A stretch of 64,000 nt of DNA from Streptomyces sp. ICBB 8177 (GCF_003144095.1 NZ_NSKH01000002.1:6977-70976); one strand, 5' to 3'; positions 20,619 through 29,716 are shown, counted from the stretch's first letter. Made by a program: numbers and translations. Notes: generated from the letters alone by a model not told the origin.

Positions 20619-21281
20619 ATGGTGGACGACCTCATGACCAGGCTGCGCCGCGCGCCCGCGCTCGCCGGACCCCTGCCGCGGTTCGATCCCGCGGCGGCGG
20701 GAAACCGGCCGGGGCCGGTGTTCGCCGACTGGCTCGGCCGCGCGCTGGACGACGAAGTGCCCGAGCCGCAGGTGGTGACGCTCAGCACGGCCGACGCCGC
20801 GGGCCGGCCCTCGGCGCGGGTGCTGGTGCTGCGCGGGTTCGATCCGGCCGAGTGCTCCTTCGACTTCGCCACGGACGCCGCCAGCCGCAAGGGCGGCGAG
20901 CTGGTCGCCAACCCGTACGCGGCGCTGACCTGGTACTGGCCCCGGCACGGCCGTCAGATCCGCGCCGCGGGCCCGGTGGCCGTCCTGGACCGGCGTCGCG
21001 CGCGGGACGACTTCCTCGGCCGCAGCGAGGCCTCACGCGTCGCGGGCTTCACCGGGACCATGAGCGCGCCCCTGGCCGGGGCCGCGGCCTACGACGAGGG
21101 GCGGGCCCGGGCGCGCGAGGTGGTGGCCGCCGCGCCGGACGCGGTCCCGGACGGCCACACCGTCCACCGGCTGCGGCCGGTGGAGGTGGAGTTCTTCCAG
21201 GGCAGCGCCGACGGCTTCCACCGCAGACTGCGCTACGTACGCGACGGCGGCGCGTGGCGGCGCGGGGAGTTGTGGCCCTGA
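20619..21281 (+). CDS. PdxH/PhzG-type FMN-dependent oxidase
   Basis: 220 aa. The fold and sequence follow pyridoxamine 5'-phosphate oxidase: PQVVTLSTADAAGRPSARVLVLRG, SRKGGELVANPYAALTWYWP, GRQIRAAGPV, and the C-terminal EFFQGSADGFHRRLRYVRDGG. These include the FMN- and phosphate-binding basic residues. True PdxH oxidises PNP/PMP to PLP; relatives act in phenazine synthesis or on unknown compounds. The C-terminal half differs enough from PdxH that I do not name it. ATG 20619 follows GAGGGG. It is probably monocistronic. Confidence 0.78.
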   Translation: MVDDLMTRLRRAPALAGPLPRFDPAAAGNRPGPVFADWLGRALDDEVPEPQVVTLSTADAAGRPSARVLVLRGFDPAECSFDFATDAASRKGGELVANPYAALTWYWPRHGRQIRAAGPVAVLDRRRARDDFLGRSEASRVAGFTGTMSAPLAGAAAYDEGRARAREVVAAAPDAVPDGHTVHRLRPVEVEFFQGSADGFHRRLRYVRDGGAWRRGELWP

Positions 21282-21421
21282 GCCACCCGCACCCGGCCGC
21301 GTCAGGGGCGCGGTCCTCCCTGAGGAGGAGGAACCGCCGCGTCGCGCCCATCCGGCGCGGTAGGGGTGAATCGGCCCTCGCGGGGATGCTCGGGGCGAGC
21401 CGCACTGATGGGGTGGGAAGC

Positions 21422-21970
21422 GTGCGAAGCGACATCCGGCCGGGACAGGCGGCGAGAGGCGGTACGGGGCGTCATCCGGACGGTGATCCGCTGAGCGGCG
21501 TGCTGGCCTCCGCCCGGCGCCGGGCGACCCGGGACGGCGACCGCCAGGTCGACACCGCGCACCTGCTGCACTCACTGCTGGAGGCCGACCCGTGTTCGCG
21601 CGAGGCGCTGGACGCCGGCGGCCCGGGCCGGGTGGCGCGGGTCCTGGCCTACCTGGCGCAGCGCAGCATCGGCTACGGACTGCGCTGGAGCGGCATGGTG
21701 GAGGACTCCGGCGCGGTGCCCGTGGTGCGCGCGGACGCCGGCCCCGGATGGAGCCCGGCGGCCGGGGCGGCGCTGCGCCTGGCGCGGGAGCGGGCGGCGG
21801 CACGTGGTGCGGACGCGGCGGAGGGGGCCGATCTGCTGGCGGCGTTCGCGGCCGACCCCGGCTGCCGGGCCGTGCAGGTGCTGCGGGCCGCCGGGGTCGA
21901 CCCGGTGCCGGTGGCGGCCGAGGCGGCCTGCGACAGGGGCTACTGGGGTGACGGTCCTGTCGTCGGCTGA
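21422..21970 (+). CDS. Clp N-terminal domain protein
   Basis: 182 aa from GTG 21422; GTG 21413 is an alternative. It contains two Clp-N repeats (about 20-70: LSGVLASARRRATRDGDRQVDTAHLLHSLLE; about 105-160: AALRLARERAAARGADAAEGADLLAAF) but no AAA+ ATPase. In ClpA/ClpC this domain binds substrates and adaptors. Stand-alone versions in actinobacteria may bind adaptors or damaged proteins; this is inference. It ends 12 nt before the first EamA gene, whose promoter lies inside its 3' end. Confidence 0.75.
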   Translation: MRSDIRPGQAARGGTGRHPDGDPLSGVLASARRRATRDGDRQVDTAHLLHSLLEADPCSREALDAGGPGRVARVLAYLAQRSIGYGLRWSGMVEDSGAVPVVRADAGPGWSPAAGAALRLARERAAARGADAAEGADLLAAFAADPGCRAVQVLRAAGVDPVPVAAEAACDRGYWGDGPVVG

Positions 21971-21976
21971 CATGAT
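21948..21976 (+). promoter_or_regulatory. Promoter of leaderless EamA gene
   Basis: GTGACG (21948-21953), 17 nt, CATGAT (21971-21976), then 6 nt to ATG 21983. It is inside the end of the Clp-N gene. Confidence 0.4.
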
Positions 21977-21982
21977 GACCCG

Positions 21983-23017
21983 ATGGACAGCACTTCGGGG
22001 ATCTCGGGCATACCCGGGAGGAGAGCCGCACTCGTACCCGCGCTGATATCGGCGCTCGCCTTCGGCGGGTCCGGCGTCGCCGCCAAGCCGCTGATCCAGG
22101 CGGGCATGGACCCCCTGCACGTGGTGTGGCTGCGGGTGGCCGGGGCCGCGCTGGTGATGCTGCCGGTCGCGGTGCGCCACCGCGCCGCGCTGCGCCGCCG
22201 CCCCGGACTGCTCGTCGGATTCGGCCTGTTGGCGGTGGCGGGTGTGCAGGCCTGCTACTTCGCGGCGATCTCGCGCATCCCGGTGGGCGTGGCCCTGCTG
22301 GTGGAGTACCTGGCGCCCGCGCTCGTGCTCGGCTGGGTGCGGTTCGTGCAGCGCAAGGCGGTCAGCAGGTCGGCGGCGATCGGCGTGGTGCTGGCCGTGA
22401 TCGGGCTGGCAGGGGTCGTCGAGGTGTGGGACGGCCTGAGCTTCGACCCCGTCGGGCTGCTGCTCGCGGTGGGCGCCGCCTGCTGCCAGGTCGGGTACTT
22501 CGTGCTGTCCGCGCACGGCAGCGAGGGCGAGGACGCCGCCGATCCGCTCGCCGTGATCGCCTACGGGCTGCTGATCGGTGCGGTCGTGCTGACCGCCGTG
22601 GCCCGCCCCTGGGGAATGCGTTGGCACGTGCTGACGCGGCACGTGGCGATGGGCGGCGACTTCGTGCCCGCCTGGCTGCTGCTGGCGTGGATCGTGCTCA
22701 TCGCCACGGTGCTGGCCTACCTGACCGGTGTGGTCTCGGTGCGGCGGCTCTCCCCGCAGGTCGCGGGCGTCGTCGCGTGCCTGGAGGCGGTCGTGGCGAC
22801 CGTGCTGGCCTGGGTGCTGCTCGGCGAGCGCTTCTCCGGACCGCAGATGGCGGGCGGCGCGCTCGTCCTGATCGGCGCGTTCATCGCGCAGACGGCGACC
22901 CCGGGGCCCGCCGCCGACCCGGTGGTCGAGCCCCTTCCGCACGGGAGTGCCGACGAAGCCGCCGGGGAGGGCGCGACCGGCGAAAGCCGGTTGCCCGACC
23001 GTGCCCCCACCTCCTAG
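21983..23017 (+). CDS. EamA/DMT family transporter (1)
   Basis: 344 aa with ten membrane helices in two EamA repeats (about 15-155 and 165-305) and a polar, acidic C-terminal tail. Helices carry the usual [19 protein letters not shown] start and the [18 protein letters not shown] motif before the last helix. DMT proteins export amino acids, nucleobases and metabolites. ATG 21983 lacks a good ribosome site and may be leaderless. The promoter of the following leader ORF lies within its last codons. Confidence 0.85.
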   Translation: MDSTSGISGIPGRRAALVPALISALAFGGSGVAAKPLIQAGMDPLHVVWLRVAGAALVMLPVAVRHRAALRRRPGLLVGFGLLAVAGVQACYFAAISRIPVGVALLVEYLAPALVLGWVRFVQRKAVSRSAAIGVVLAVIGLAGVVEVWDGLSFDPVGLLLAVGAACCQVGYFVLSAHGSEGEDAADPLAVIAYGLLIGAVVLTAVARPWGMRWHVLTRHVAMGGDFVPAWLLLAWIVLIATVLAYLTGVVSVRRLSPQVAGVVACLEAVVATVLAWVLLGERFSGPQMAGGALVLIGAFIAQTATPGPAADPVVEPLPHGSADEAAGEGATGESRLPDRAPTS

Positions 23018-23020
23018 GCT
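22991..23020 (+). promoter_or_regulatory. Promoter of the leader ORF and second EamA gene
   Basis: TTGCCC (22991-22996), 18 nt, TAGGCT (23015-23020). Start of transcription 7-8 nt on would fall on ATG 23028. Confidence 0.5.
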
Positions 23021-23027
23021 CGCCGAC

Positions 23028-23075
23028 ATGCACCGAAGCGTTCTCCAGGCCGTTCTGCCGCCTCCCGCCGCCTGA
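23028..23075 (+). CDS. Putative leaderless 15-aa leader peptide
   Basis: The ORF reads [15 protein letters not shown] then TGA. It has no ribosome site; its ATG is where transcription from the promoter at 22991-23020 should begin. It ends with a Pro-Pro-Pro run and overlaps the base of a hairpin (GCCGC...GCGGC). A second hairpin, CCCGGCC-ggt-GGCCGGG, lies at about 23104-23120, before the EamA start at 23185. A translated leader controlling the exporter by stalling is plausible but unproven. Confidence 0.4.
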   Translation: MHRSVLQAVLPPPAA

Positions 23076-23184
23076 CGCGGCGGCGAGGCCCACGGAAGAT
23101 CACGCCCGGCCGGTGGCCGGGCGGGTCGTCGCTGTCCGCACACGGATCACGCGACCACCCGAGACCTTCCGTTGGAGAACATCC

Positions 23185-24144
23185 GTGTCCACGCACTCCA
23201 CCCTGCCCGTCGGGCGGGGACTGCTGTACGTCGCGTTCGCCGCGACCGCCTGGGGGACCGCCGGTGCGGCGGCGTCCCTGCTCTACCGCGACAGCGGCAT
23301 CGGCCCGATCACTCTGTCCTTCTGGCGCTACGTCGGCGGGCTCGCGCTGCTGCTGCCGGTCCAGGCGCACCGGCGCCGCACCAGGCCGGCCGCACCGAGG
23401 CGCCGTCGCCCGGCCCGGGACATCCTGGTCACCGGCGTCGGTCTGACGGTCTTCCAGAGCGCCTACTTCGCCGGCGTGCAGGCCACCGGCCTGGCCGTCG
23501 GCACCGTCGTCACCATGGGCGCGAGCCCCGTCCTGGTCGCCCTCGGCGGGCGGCTGCTGATGGGGGAGCGGCTCGGCCGCGCCGGAACGGTGTGCGTGCT
23601 CGGCGCGCTCACCGGGCTGGTGGTGCTGGTCCTCGGAGGCGCGGGCGGGGGCGGCCACGGCGCCGTGCGGCCCGCAGGCGTCGCGCTGGCGCTGCTGTCG
23701 GCCGCCGCGTACGCCTGCATCACGCTGTACTCGCGCCGCCGGGGGCAGGACGCTGCGGGCGGCGACCCGCTGGAGACGACGCTGTGGTCGTTCGGCGTCG
23801 GCGCGGTCTGCCTGCTGCCGATCGCGCTGTGGCAGGGCCTGTGGCGCGGCGTCCACGACACGGGCCGGACGCTGGAGTTGCTGGGCTACCTGACGACGGT
23901 GCCCACCGCGCTCGCCTACGCGCTGTTCTTCGCCGGGCTGACGGTCGTGCGGGCCTCGACCGTGTCGGTGGTGTCGCTGATAGAGCCGGTCGCCGCCGCC
24001 GCGATCGCGGTCGCGCTGCTCGGTGAGCGGCTGACCGTCTCGATGGGCTTGGGGATGGCGGTCCTGGTCGGCGCGGTCACCACGCTCGCGGTCGCGGAGA
24101 CCCGGATCGCGATGGGGGCGCGCCGGGCGGAGGCGTCCGCGTAA
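23185..24144 (+). CDS. EamA/DMT family transporter (2)
   Basis: 319 aa with ten helices in two EamA repeats ([22 protein letters not shown] at the start; [21 protein letters not shown] before the last helix). It is related to its upstream neighbour but divergent, so not a recent duplicate. GTG 23185 has a TTGGAG site. It is expressed from its own promoter through a 157-nt leader that carries a small ORF and hairpins. The substrate is unknown. Confidence 0.85.
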   Translation: MSTHSTLPVGRGLLYVAFAATAWGTAGAAASLLYRDSGIGPITLSFWRYVGGLALLLPVQAHRRRTRPAAPRRRRPARDILVTGVGLTVFQSAYFAGVQATGLAVGTVVTMGASPVLVALGGRLLMGERLGRAGTVCVLGALTGLVVLVLGGAGGGGHGAVRPAGVALALLSAAAYACITLYSRRRGQDAAGGDPLETTLWSFGVGAVCLLPIALWQGLWRGVHDTGRTLELLGYLTTVPTALAYALFFAGLTVVRASTVSVVSLIEPVAAAAIAVALLGERLTVSMGLGMAVLVGAVTTLAVAETRIAMGARRAEASA

Positions 24145-24150
24145 GGCCTG

Positions 24151-24190
24151 AGCCGGACTGTGCGTGCTGCGAGGCACGCACAGCCCGGCT
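24151..24190. terminator. Bidirectional terminator
   Basis: Arms 24151-24167 and 24174-24190 pair over 17 positions with one mismatch and a 6-nt loop, between convergent EamA and PaiB genes. Confidence 0.75.
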
Positions 24191-24202
24191 GTCCGGCGTG
24201 CG

Positions 24203-24850
24203 TCAGTCGTTCGCGTCCCGGGCGGCGAGCCTGCGCAGTTGGTGGGCGCGGGCCTCGGCGTCGCGCGGTCCGCCGCGTTCGGCCAGCCGCTCGGCGTCGG
24301 ACAACTGCATGGAACGCGGCTTGTTGCCGCCGTACTTGAACTTGGCCCGCACTTCCACGACGTCGAGCAGCACGCCCCGGATGCCCGGCAGCATGCGGCC
24401 GAACGGCTCCTGGCCGGGCGCCACCGGCGCGTAGTCGCCCTCGGGCTGGAAGTGCGCCAACTGGCGGTGCAGCAGCTCCGCCTTGGCCTGCGGATCGTCC
24501 ACCACATGCGCCACGCACCGGAGTTGGACCGCGGCGTAGAAGCTGGTGGGCGTGCCGTGCTCGGGCGGGACGCCGTCCGGCGCGTGCCAGGGGCCGGGGA
24601 CGAAGACGTAGTCGTCCACGACGCTCAACGTGACGTGCGGGTCCGCCTTCAGCGCCGCCCAGACCGGGTTGGGGCGGGCGAGGTGGGTGACCACCTCGCG
24701 GCGCTCGTGGTCGTAGGCGAAGTGCAGCGGCAGGACGTGCGGCGGTTCACCCGGCAGCCCGTTGACGGCGAGCTGCCCGAAGTCGTGGGCGGCGAGCCAG
24801 TCCTGCCACTCGCCCTCCTCGGTCGCGGCGTCCCAGGGGTGGATCAGCAT
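24203..24850 (-). CDS. PaiB family FMN-binding protein
   Basis: 215 aa. It has the FMN-binding split-barrel fold of PaiB-type proteins: FGQLAVNGLPGEPPHVLPLHF, HLARPNPVWAAL, VDDYVFVPGPWHAP, and the C-terminal MLPGIRGVLLDVVEVRAKFKYGGNK. Bacillus PaiB is described as a negative regulator of sporulation and protease genes; biochemically these bind flavin or heme. The extra C-terminal 35 residues are charged. The gene is 25 nt downstream of another PNPOx-type gene and is probably in one transcript with it. Confidence 0.83.
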   Translation of the reverse strand: MLIHPWDAATEEGEWQDWLAAHDFGQLAVNGLPGEPPHVLPLHFAYDHERREVVTHLARPNPVWAALKADPHVTLSVVDDYVFVPGPWHAPDGVPPEHGTPTSFYAAVQLRCVAHVVDDPQAKAELLHRQLAHFQPEGDYAPVAPGQEPFGRMLPGIRGVLLDVVEVRAKFKYGGNKPRSMQLSDAERLAERGGPRDAEARAHQLRRLAARDAND

Positions 24851-24875
24851 GGTGCGTTCCGTTCGGGTCGGGCTG

Positions 24876-25565
24876 TCAGCGCTCGCCGAGGTAGCCGGGC
24901 ACGGCGATCGCGGGGTCGAGGTCGTCGGCGGGCACCGGAGTGCCGTAGGAGTGCCGCACGGGCAGCACACCGCTCCAGTGCGGCAGCGCGACGTCCTCGG
25001 GCTCGTCACTGGGGCCGCCGGTGCGGACCTTCGCCGAGACCTCCTCCAGGTCGAGGCGGATCACCGCGGTCGCGGCCAGCTCCCTGGCGTCGGCGCGCCG
25101 CGAGTCGTCGGCCCGGCCGGGGACGACGTGCTCGACGATGGCGTCCAGCGCTAGAGCACGCTCGTCGGGGTCGGTGACCTGATGGGCCGTGCCGTGCACC
25201 ACCACCGAGCGGTAGTTGACCGAGTGGTGGAACGCGGACCTGGCCAGCACCAGCCCGTCGACCAGCGTCACCGTCAGGCACACCGGCAGCCCCTCGTCCG
25301 CCCCGGCGCCGCGCAGCGGACGGGAGCCGGTCGAGCCGTGCACGTAGAGCCGCTCACCCACCCGGCCGTACAGCGTGGGGAGCACGACGGGCGCGCCGTC
25401 GCGGACGAAGCCCAGGTGGCACAGGTAGCCCTCGTCGAGGACGGAGTGCACCAACTCCCGGTCCCACGAGGCTCGTTCCCGCGAACGGGTCGGGACCGTG
25501 CGGTCGGTCGCCGGGTAGGCGCCGGTCGAGCCGGAGGCGGCCGGATCCTGGGTGGCCTGGGACAT
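24876..25565 (-). CDS. PNPOx-like flavin-binding family protein
   Basis: 229 aa, the actinobacterial split-barrel group typified by GYLCHLGFVRDGAPVVLPTLYGRVGERLYVHGS and LVLARSAFHHSVNYRSVVVHGTA. Members bind FMN or F420-like cofactors; the reaction is unknown. ATG 25565 follows AGGAGAAG. It is transcribed away from a MocR regulator with about 50 nt between the starts, the usual arrangement for a MocR target. It probably heads a two-gene operon with PaiB. Confidence 0.83.
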   Translation of the reverse strand: MSQATQDPAASGSTGAYPATDRTVPTRSRERASWDRELVHSVLDEGYLCHLGFVRDGAPVVLPTLYGRVGERLYVHGSTGSRPLRGAGADEGLPVCLTVTLVDGLVLARSAFHHSVNYRSVVVHGTAHQVTDPDERALALDAIVEHVVPGRADDSRRADARELAATAVIRLDLEEVSAKVRTGGPSDEPEDVALPHWSGVLPVRHSYGTPVPADDLDPAIAVPGYLGER

Positions 25566-25601
25566 GCGTCTTCTCCTCAACTTCGCCACTTTGAACTAGT
25601 G

Positions 25602-25607
25602 CATAAT
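25602..25607 (+). promoter_or_regulatory. -10 box of mocR gene
   Basis: CATAAT, 7 nt before GTG 25615. The MocR transcript is probably leaderless; the interval to the divergent start at 25565 is the only space for an operator. Confidence 0.42.
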
Positions 25608-25614
25608 GTCTTTT

Positions 25615-26946
25615 GTGCTAGGAGAGTATCGGATCACTGGTCGGCGCGCTACGGAGATCGCGGCCGACGTCGAACGGGCGGTCGGCGCGGGCGCGCTGCG
25701 CCCCGGCGACGCGCTGCCGCCGCTGCGGGAACTCGCCGCGCGACTCGCCGTCAACCCCAACACCGTGGCCGCCGCCTACCGCCTGCTGCGCGACCGGGGC
25801 GTCATCGAGACCGCGGGCCGGCGCGGCAGCCGGGTGCGGGCCAGGCCCGCCACGACCGCGCGCGACGAGCCGCGCGTCCCGGTGCCGCCCGGCGCGCGCG
25901 ACCTGACCACCGGCAACCCCGACGCCGCGCTGCTCCCCCCGCTCGGCGACGCGCTCGCCTCCGCCGCGCGACGGCACGCCGCCGACCCCGCGCTCTACGG
26001 CGCTTCGGCGGAACTGCCCGAGCTGCGCGAACTGGCCCGTGCCGCCTTCGACGCGGACGGCGTGCCCGACGGGCCGATCGCGGTCACCTCGGGATCGCTG
26101 GACGCCATCGAGCGCGCGCTCGTCGCGCACCTGCGCCCCGGCGACGCGGTGGCCGTCGAGGACCCGGGCTGGGGCAGCGTCTTCGACATCGTGCCCGCGC
26201 TCGGCATGCGCGCCGTGCCGGTCCGGGTGGACGACGACGGGCCGCTGCCACAGGACGTGCGCCGGGCGCTCGGGCAGGGCGCGCGGGCACTGGTCGTCAC
26301 CGACCGCGGACAGAACCCGACCGGCGCGCTGATCGGCCCGGAGCGTGCCCGCGAGCTGCGGGAGGTGCTGGCGGTCCACCCCGAGGTGCTGGTCATCGAC
26401 GACGACCACGTGCACGGACTGGTCGACGAGCCGTTGCACCCGCTGGCGGGCAGCACGCCGCACTGGATGCTGGTCCGCTCCACCGCCAAGGCCTACGGCC
26501 CCGACCTGCGGCTCGCGGTGCTCACCGGCGACCCGCTCACCGTCGACCGCATCCGCGGGCGGCACCGCCTCGGGCCCGGCTGGGTCAGCCACCTCCTCCA
26601 GCACGCCGTGGTCCACCTGTGGCGCACCGGCGCGGTCGACCCGAAGGCGGTGGCGGCCGCCTACGCCGAGCGGCGTGACGCGCTGGTGGCGGCGTTGCGG
26701 GAGCGCGGGGTGGACGCCTTCGGGCGCAGCGGGATGAACGTGTGGGTCCCGGTGCCGGACGAGACGGCGGCGGTCACCGGGCTGCTGCACGGCGGCTGGG
26801 CGGTCGCGCCCGGCGCCCGGTTCCGGCTGGCGTCCGCCCCCGGCATCAGGATCACCGTCTCACCCCTGACCCCCGCCGACATCGACCCGCTCGCGGACGC
26901 CGTCGCGAGGGCGACGCGACCGGTGGCGGCAGGGCGCTACGGGTGA
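25615..26946 (+). CDS. MocR/PdxR-type GntR regulator with aminotransferase domain
   Basis: 443 aa. The N-terminal GntR winged helix (about 10-75: LPPLRELAARLAVNPNTVAAAYRLLRDRGVI) is followed by a fold-type I aminotransferase domain. The PLP lysine is residue 292 in RSTAKAYGPDLRLA; the NPTG motif is present in DRGQNPTGALIGP. MocR proteins use PLP or its adducts as effector. GTG 25615 sits 7 nt after CATAAT; ATG 25606 would add three residues but overlaps that box. The divergent PNPOx/PaiB pair is the likely target. Confidence 0.87.
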   Translation: MLGEYRITGRRATEIAADVERAVGAGALRPGDALPPLRELAARLAVNPNTVAAAYRLLRDRGVIETAGRRGSRVRARPATTARDEPRVPVPPGARDLTTGNPDAALLPPLGDALASAARRHAADPALYGASAELPELRELARAAFDADGVPDGPIAVTSGSLDAIERALVAHLRPGDAVAVEDPGWGSVFDIVPALGMRAVPVRVDDDGPLPQDVRRALGQGARALVVTDRGQNPTGALIGPERARELREVLAVHPEVLVIDDDHVHGLVDEPLHPLAGSTPHWMLVRSTAKAYGPDLRLAVLTGDPLTVDRIRGRHRLGPGWVSHLLQHAVVHLWRTGAVDPKAVAAAYAERRDALVAALRERGVDAFGRSGMNVWVPVPDETAAVTGLLHGGWAVAPGARFRLASAPGIRITVSPLTPADIDPLADAVARATRPVAAGRYG

Positions 26947-26973
26947 CGGCCGAGCGCTGGTGGCGCCGGTGCG

Positions 26974-27981
26974 CTACGGCTGACGGGGCCGGGCGCGGGT
27001 CTGGGTGAGCGCCGCGCCGACCAGGATCACCACGGCGCCGACCGGCTCGTTCCAGGTCAGCCGCTCGTGCAGCAGCAGGGCGCCGGCCGCGGTCGCGATG
27101 ACCGGGATCAGATACGTGACCATCGTGGCGATCGTCGGACCGGCCTCCTGGACCAGGCCGTACTGGGTGAGGAAGGCGAAGCCGGTGCCCAGCGCGCCCA
27201 GGGCCACCACCGACAGCACCGAGGGGAGCGGGAACGAGTGCGGCAGGGAGGTGAACAACGGCGTGACGACGGCGAGTTGAACGGTGCCGGCGAGCAGCTG
27301 CCCGGTGGACAACGACAGGCTGGAGCCGCCCGTGCCGGCGAGGGTGCGGCGTACGTAGATCCAGCCGACCGCGTAGCTGAGCCCGGCGGTCAGGGCCAGG
27401 CCGGTGCCGACCGGGTCCTGGCCGGAGAACCCCTGCCAGACGCCCAGCACGGTCAGCACTCCGGCGAAGCCGATCGCCACCCCGGCGAACCGCCGCCGTG
27501 TCGGCCGGTCCTCGGAGAGCGCCACCAGCGACAGCGCCATGCTGAACAGCGGGGTCGTCGCGTTGCAGATCCCGGCCACGGTGGAGGGGATGGTCAGCTC
27601 GGAGTACGCGAACAGCGAGAACGGCAGCGCGTTCAGCAGGAACGCGGCGACCGTCAGCCGCCCCCACACCCTCCCGCCGCGCGGCAGCCGCTCGCGCCGG
27701 GCGACCAGCACCGCGCCGAGCACCGCCGTGCCGAACACCATCCGGCCCAGGGTGACCTGGAGCGGGGCGAACGCCTCGGTACCGACCTTGATGAACAGGA
27801 AACTGAAGCCCCAGATGAGCGAGAGTGCGGCGAAGCGGATCCGCCAGTCGATCATCCGGCGGCGCCGGGGAGCGGGCCCGGGTCCGGGTGCGGACGAGGA
27901 CACGGAGGCGGGCGCGGTCGCCGGGGAGGGGACGGCGGAGCGGGCTGGGCCAGAGGCAGCAGGGCGGGCTGGGGCGGTCAT
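26974..27981 (-). CDS. EamA/DMT family transporter (3)
   Basis: 335 aa. A Pro/Ala-rich, disordered N-terminus of about 42 residues precedes ten helices in two EamA repeats (SLIWGFSFLFIKVG; YSELTIPSTVAGICNATTPLFS; LHERLTWNEPVGAVVILVG). It converges on mocR and diverges from a LysR gene with 73 nt between the starts. That layout suggests that the LysR protein controls it and that it exports the LysR ligand. Confidence 0.87.
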   Translation of the reverse strand: MTAPARPAASGPARSAVPSPATAPASVSSSAPGPGPAPRRRRMIDWRIRFAALSLIWGFSFLFIKVGTEAFAPLQVTLGRMVFGTAVLGAVLVARRERLPRGGRVWGRLTVAAFLLNALPFSLFAYSELTIPSTVAGICNATTPLFSMALSLVALSEDRPTRRRFAGVAIGFAGVLTVLGVWQGFSGQDPVGTGLALTAGLSYAVGWIYVRRTLAGTGGSSLSLSTGQLLAGTVQLAVVTPLFTSLPHSFPLPSVLSVVALGALGTGFAFLTQYGLVQEAGPTIATMVTYLIPVIATAAGALLLHERLTWNEPVGAVVILVGAALTQTRARPRQP

Positions 27982-28041
27982 GGCCTCAGCCTGACGCCCT
28001 GGACATCTTAGAACAAGCGAGTTTTCGTTGCGGTATCAGCG

Positions 28042-28047
28042 TAGTAT
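28042..28047 (+). promoter_or_regulatory. -10 box of lysR gene
   Basis: TAGTAT ends 7 nt before ATG 28055, predicting a leaderless transcript. The 73-nt gap to the EamA start must hold both promoters and the LysR site. Confidence 0.45.
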
Positions 28048-28054
28048 CGCTTAC

Positions 28055-28969
28055 ATGTTGAACCTCGACCGCCTGCGCATCCTGCATGCCATCGACGCCC
28101 ACGGCTCGGTCAGCGCCGCGGCGGACATCCTCCACGTCACCACGTCCGCGATCTCGCAGCAGATGGGAAAGCTGGAGCGGGAGACCGGTCAGCAGCTGCT
28201 GGTGAAGAACGGGCGCGGGGTGCGGCTGACCGACGCCGGGCGCCTGCTGTCGGGGCACGCCGAACGCATCCTGTCGATGGTCGAGTTGGCCCACGCCGAC
28301 CTGGAGGCGCATCGCGGCGCCGCGGTCGGCACGCTGACCATCGGCGCCTTCCCGACCGCGGCGCGCGGACTGCTGCCCCGCGCGCTCGCCACCTTGCGCG
28401 GCGACCACCCCCAACTGCGCCCGTACCTCCAGGAGATGGAGCCGGGCGAGGCGATTCCCCGGGTGATGCGAGGGGACGTCGACCTGGCCGTCGTCCTCGA
28501 CTGGTACAACAAACCGCTCCCGCTGCCGGACGGCCTCGCCAAGGCCCCGCTGCTGGACGACCGGGTGGACGTGGTGGTGCCGGTGGACCACCCGGTGGCC
28601 GGGCGCGCGTGGGTGGACCTGGAGGAGCTGGCGGACGACGACTGGATCGCCTGGCCGCAGGGGCAGTTCTGCTGCGAATGGCTGCTGTTCACCCTCCGTG
28701 GGAAGGGCGTCGAGCCCCGGGTGTCCCACGCGGCGGACGAACATCCCACGCAGATGGCACTCGTCGAGGCGGGGCTCGGGGTGGCGGTCAGCCCCCGGCT
28801 GGGGCGCGGCCCCGTGCCCGACGGGGTGCGCGTCGTGCCGGTGCGCGACACCATGCACCGGCACGTGTACGCGGCCTGGCGCACCGACGCCGACCGCAGA
28901 CCCTCCATCCGCGCAGCGGTACGGGCGCTGGGACGCGCAGGGCAGGAGCTGGTGGCTGCGGGGACGTGA
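28055..28969 (+). CDS. LysR family transcriptional regulator
   Basis: 304 aa. The helix-turn-helix is at 2-60 (LDRLRILHAIDAHGSVSAAADILHV, SAISQQMGKLERE). The effector domain follows (about 90-300) with LTIGAFPTAARGLLPRAL and MALVEAGLGVAVSPRLG. The ATG is leaderless by position; nine extra in-frame residues upstream would overlap the promoter. It likely controls the divergent EamA exporter and itself. Confidence 0.9.
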   Translation: MLNLDRLRILHAIDAHGSVSAAADILHVTTSAISQQMGKLERETGQQLLVKNGRGVRLTDAGRLLSGHAERILSMVELAHADLEAHRGAAVGTLTIGAFPTAARGLLPRALATLRGDHPQLRPYLQEMEPGEAIPRVMRGDVDLAVVLDWYNKPLPLPDGLAKAPLLDDRVDVVVPVDHPVAGRAWVDLEELADDDWIAWPQGQFCCEWLLFTLRGKGVEPRVSHAADEHPTQMALVEAGLGVAVSPRLGRGPVPDGVRVVPVRDTMHRHVYAAWRTDADRRPSIRAAVRALGRAGQELVAAGT

Positions 28970-29036
28970 CGCCTCGTCAATTCAGCGTGTGTCGGCGGGA
29001 GTTGTTTTTTCTCCTTCAGTCTCAGCTGAGGAGTCG

Positions 29037-29534
29037 TCAGCCGAGCTTCACCGCGCCGTTCGTCACGGTGATGTTCGCGGCGGGCAGTGGCTGGGTGGCG
29101 GGGCCGTTGGCCACACTGCCGTCGGCGATGTGGAACTTGCTGCCGTGGCAGGGGCAGTTGATCGTGCCGTCCTTGACCTCCGAGACGGTGCACTGCTGAT
29201 GGGTGCAGACGGCGGAGAAGCCCTTGAACTGCCCGGCCGTGGGCTGGGTCACCACGACCCGCTGGTCCGCGAAGATCCTGCCGCCGCCCTCCGGGATGTC
29301 GGAGGTCTTCGCCAGGGTGGCGCCGGAGGCACCACCGCTCGTCCCGGACGATCCGCCGGACATGCCGCCCGAGGCACCACCGGAGGTGTCACCGGACGTG
29401 GACGGGGAGCTGTCGGCGCCGTTGCCCTTCGAACCGCCGCAGGCGGCCAGCACGGCGGCGAGGCCGGTCGCTCCCGCCGCCGCGACCAGGGTGCGGCGGC
29501 TCGTGGTGACCGGTGTGCCCGGGATGTGCTCCAT
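29037..29534 (-). CDS. Rieske [2Fe-2S] Tat lipoprotein
   Basis: 165 aa. The N-terminus has twin arginines (SRRTL, 12-16) and a lipobox LAAC with Cys32, so it is exported folded and lipid-anchored. A 40-residue Ser/Gly-rich linker follows. The Rieske domain has CTHQQC (110-115) and CPCHGSKF (127-134): Cys110, His112, Cys127 and His130 bind the cluster, and Cys115-Cys129 make the disulfide. It is an electron carrier of unknown partner on the outer face of the membrane. A T run at about 29004-29010 lies past the stop. Confidence 0.9.
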   Translation of the reverse strand: MEHIPGTPVTTSRRTLVAAAGATGLAAVLAACGGSKGNGADSSPSTSGDTSGGASGGMSGGSSGTSGGASGATLAKTSDIPEGGGRIFADQRVVVTQPTAGQFKGFSAVCTHQQCTVSEVKDGTINCPCHGSKFHIADGSVANGPATQPLPAANITVTNGAVKLG

Positions 29535-29710
29535 GTGTGAGTCCTTCCGCGAGAGGGGCCGGGCGGCGTGGGGGGTTCGCCGCCCGGCAGCGTGGTGGGT
29601 GACACGCCGCCCCCTGATACGCGGCCGGCCCCCGGTGTGTTCAACGCCGTGTGGGATCCGCCGCGCCGCACCCGGCGGAAACGCGGTGCGCGCCCCGGCC
29701 GCACCCCAAG

Positions 29711-29716
29711 TAGCCT
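29711..29716 (+). promoter_or_regulatory. -10 box of hipA-like gene
   Basis: TAGCCT lies 6 nt before ATG 29723, with no ribosome site between. Leaderless start inferred. Confidence 0.4.

Noticed and set aside
18613..21281. Phenazine gene cluster
   Set aside because: PhzF- and PhzG-fold proteins occur, but no PhzA/B/C/D/E are present, the two genes are in opposite directions, and both families are broad.
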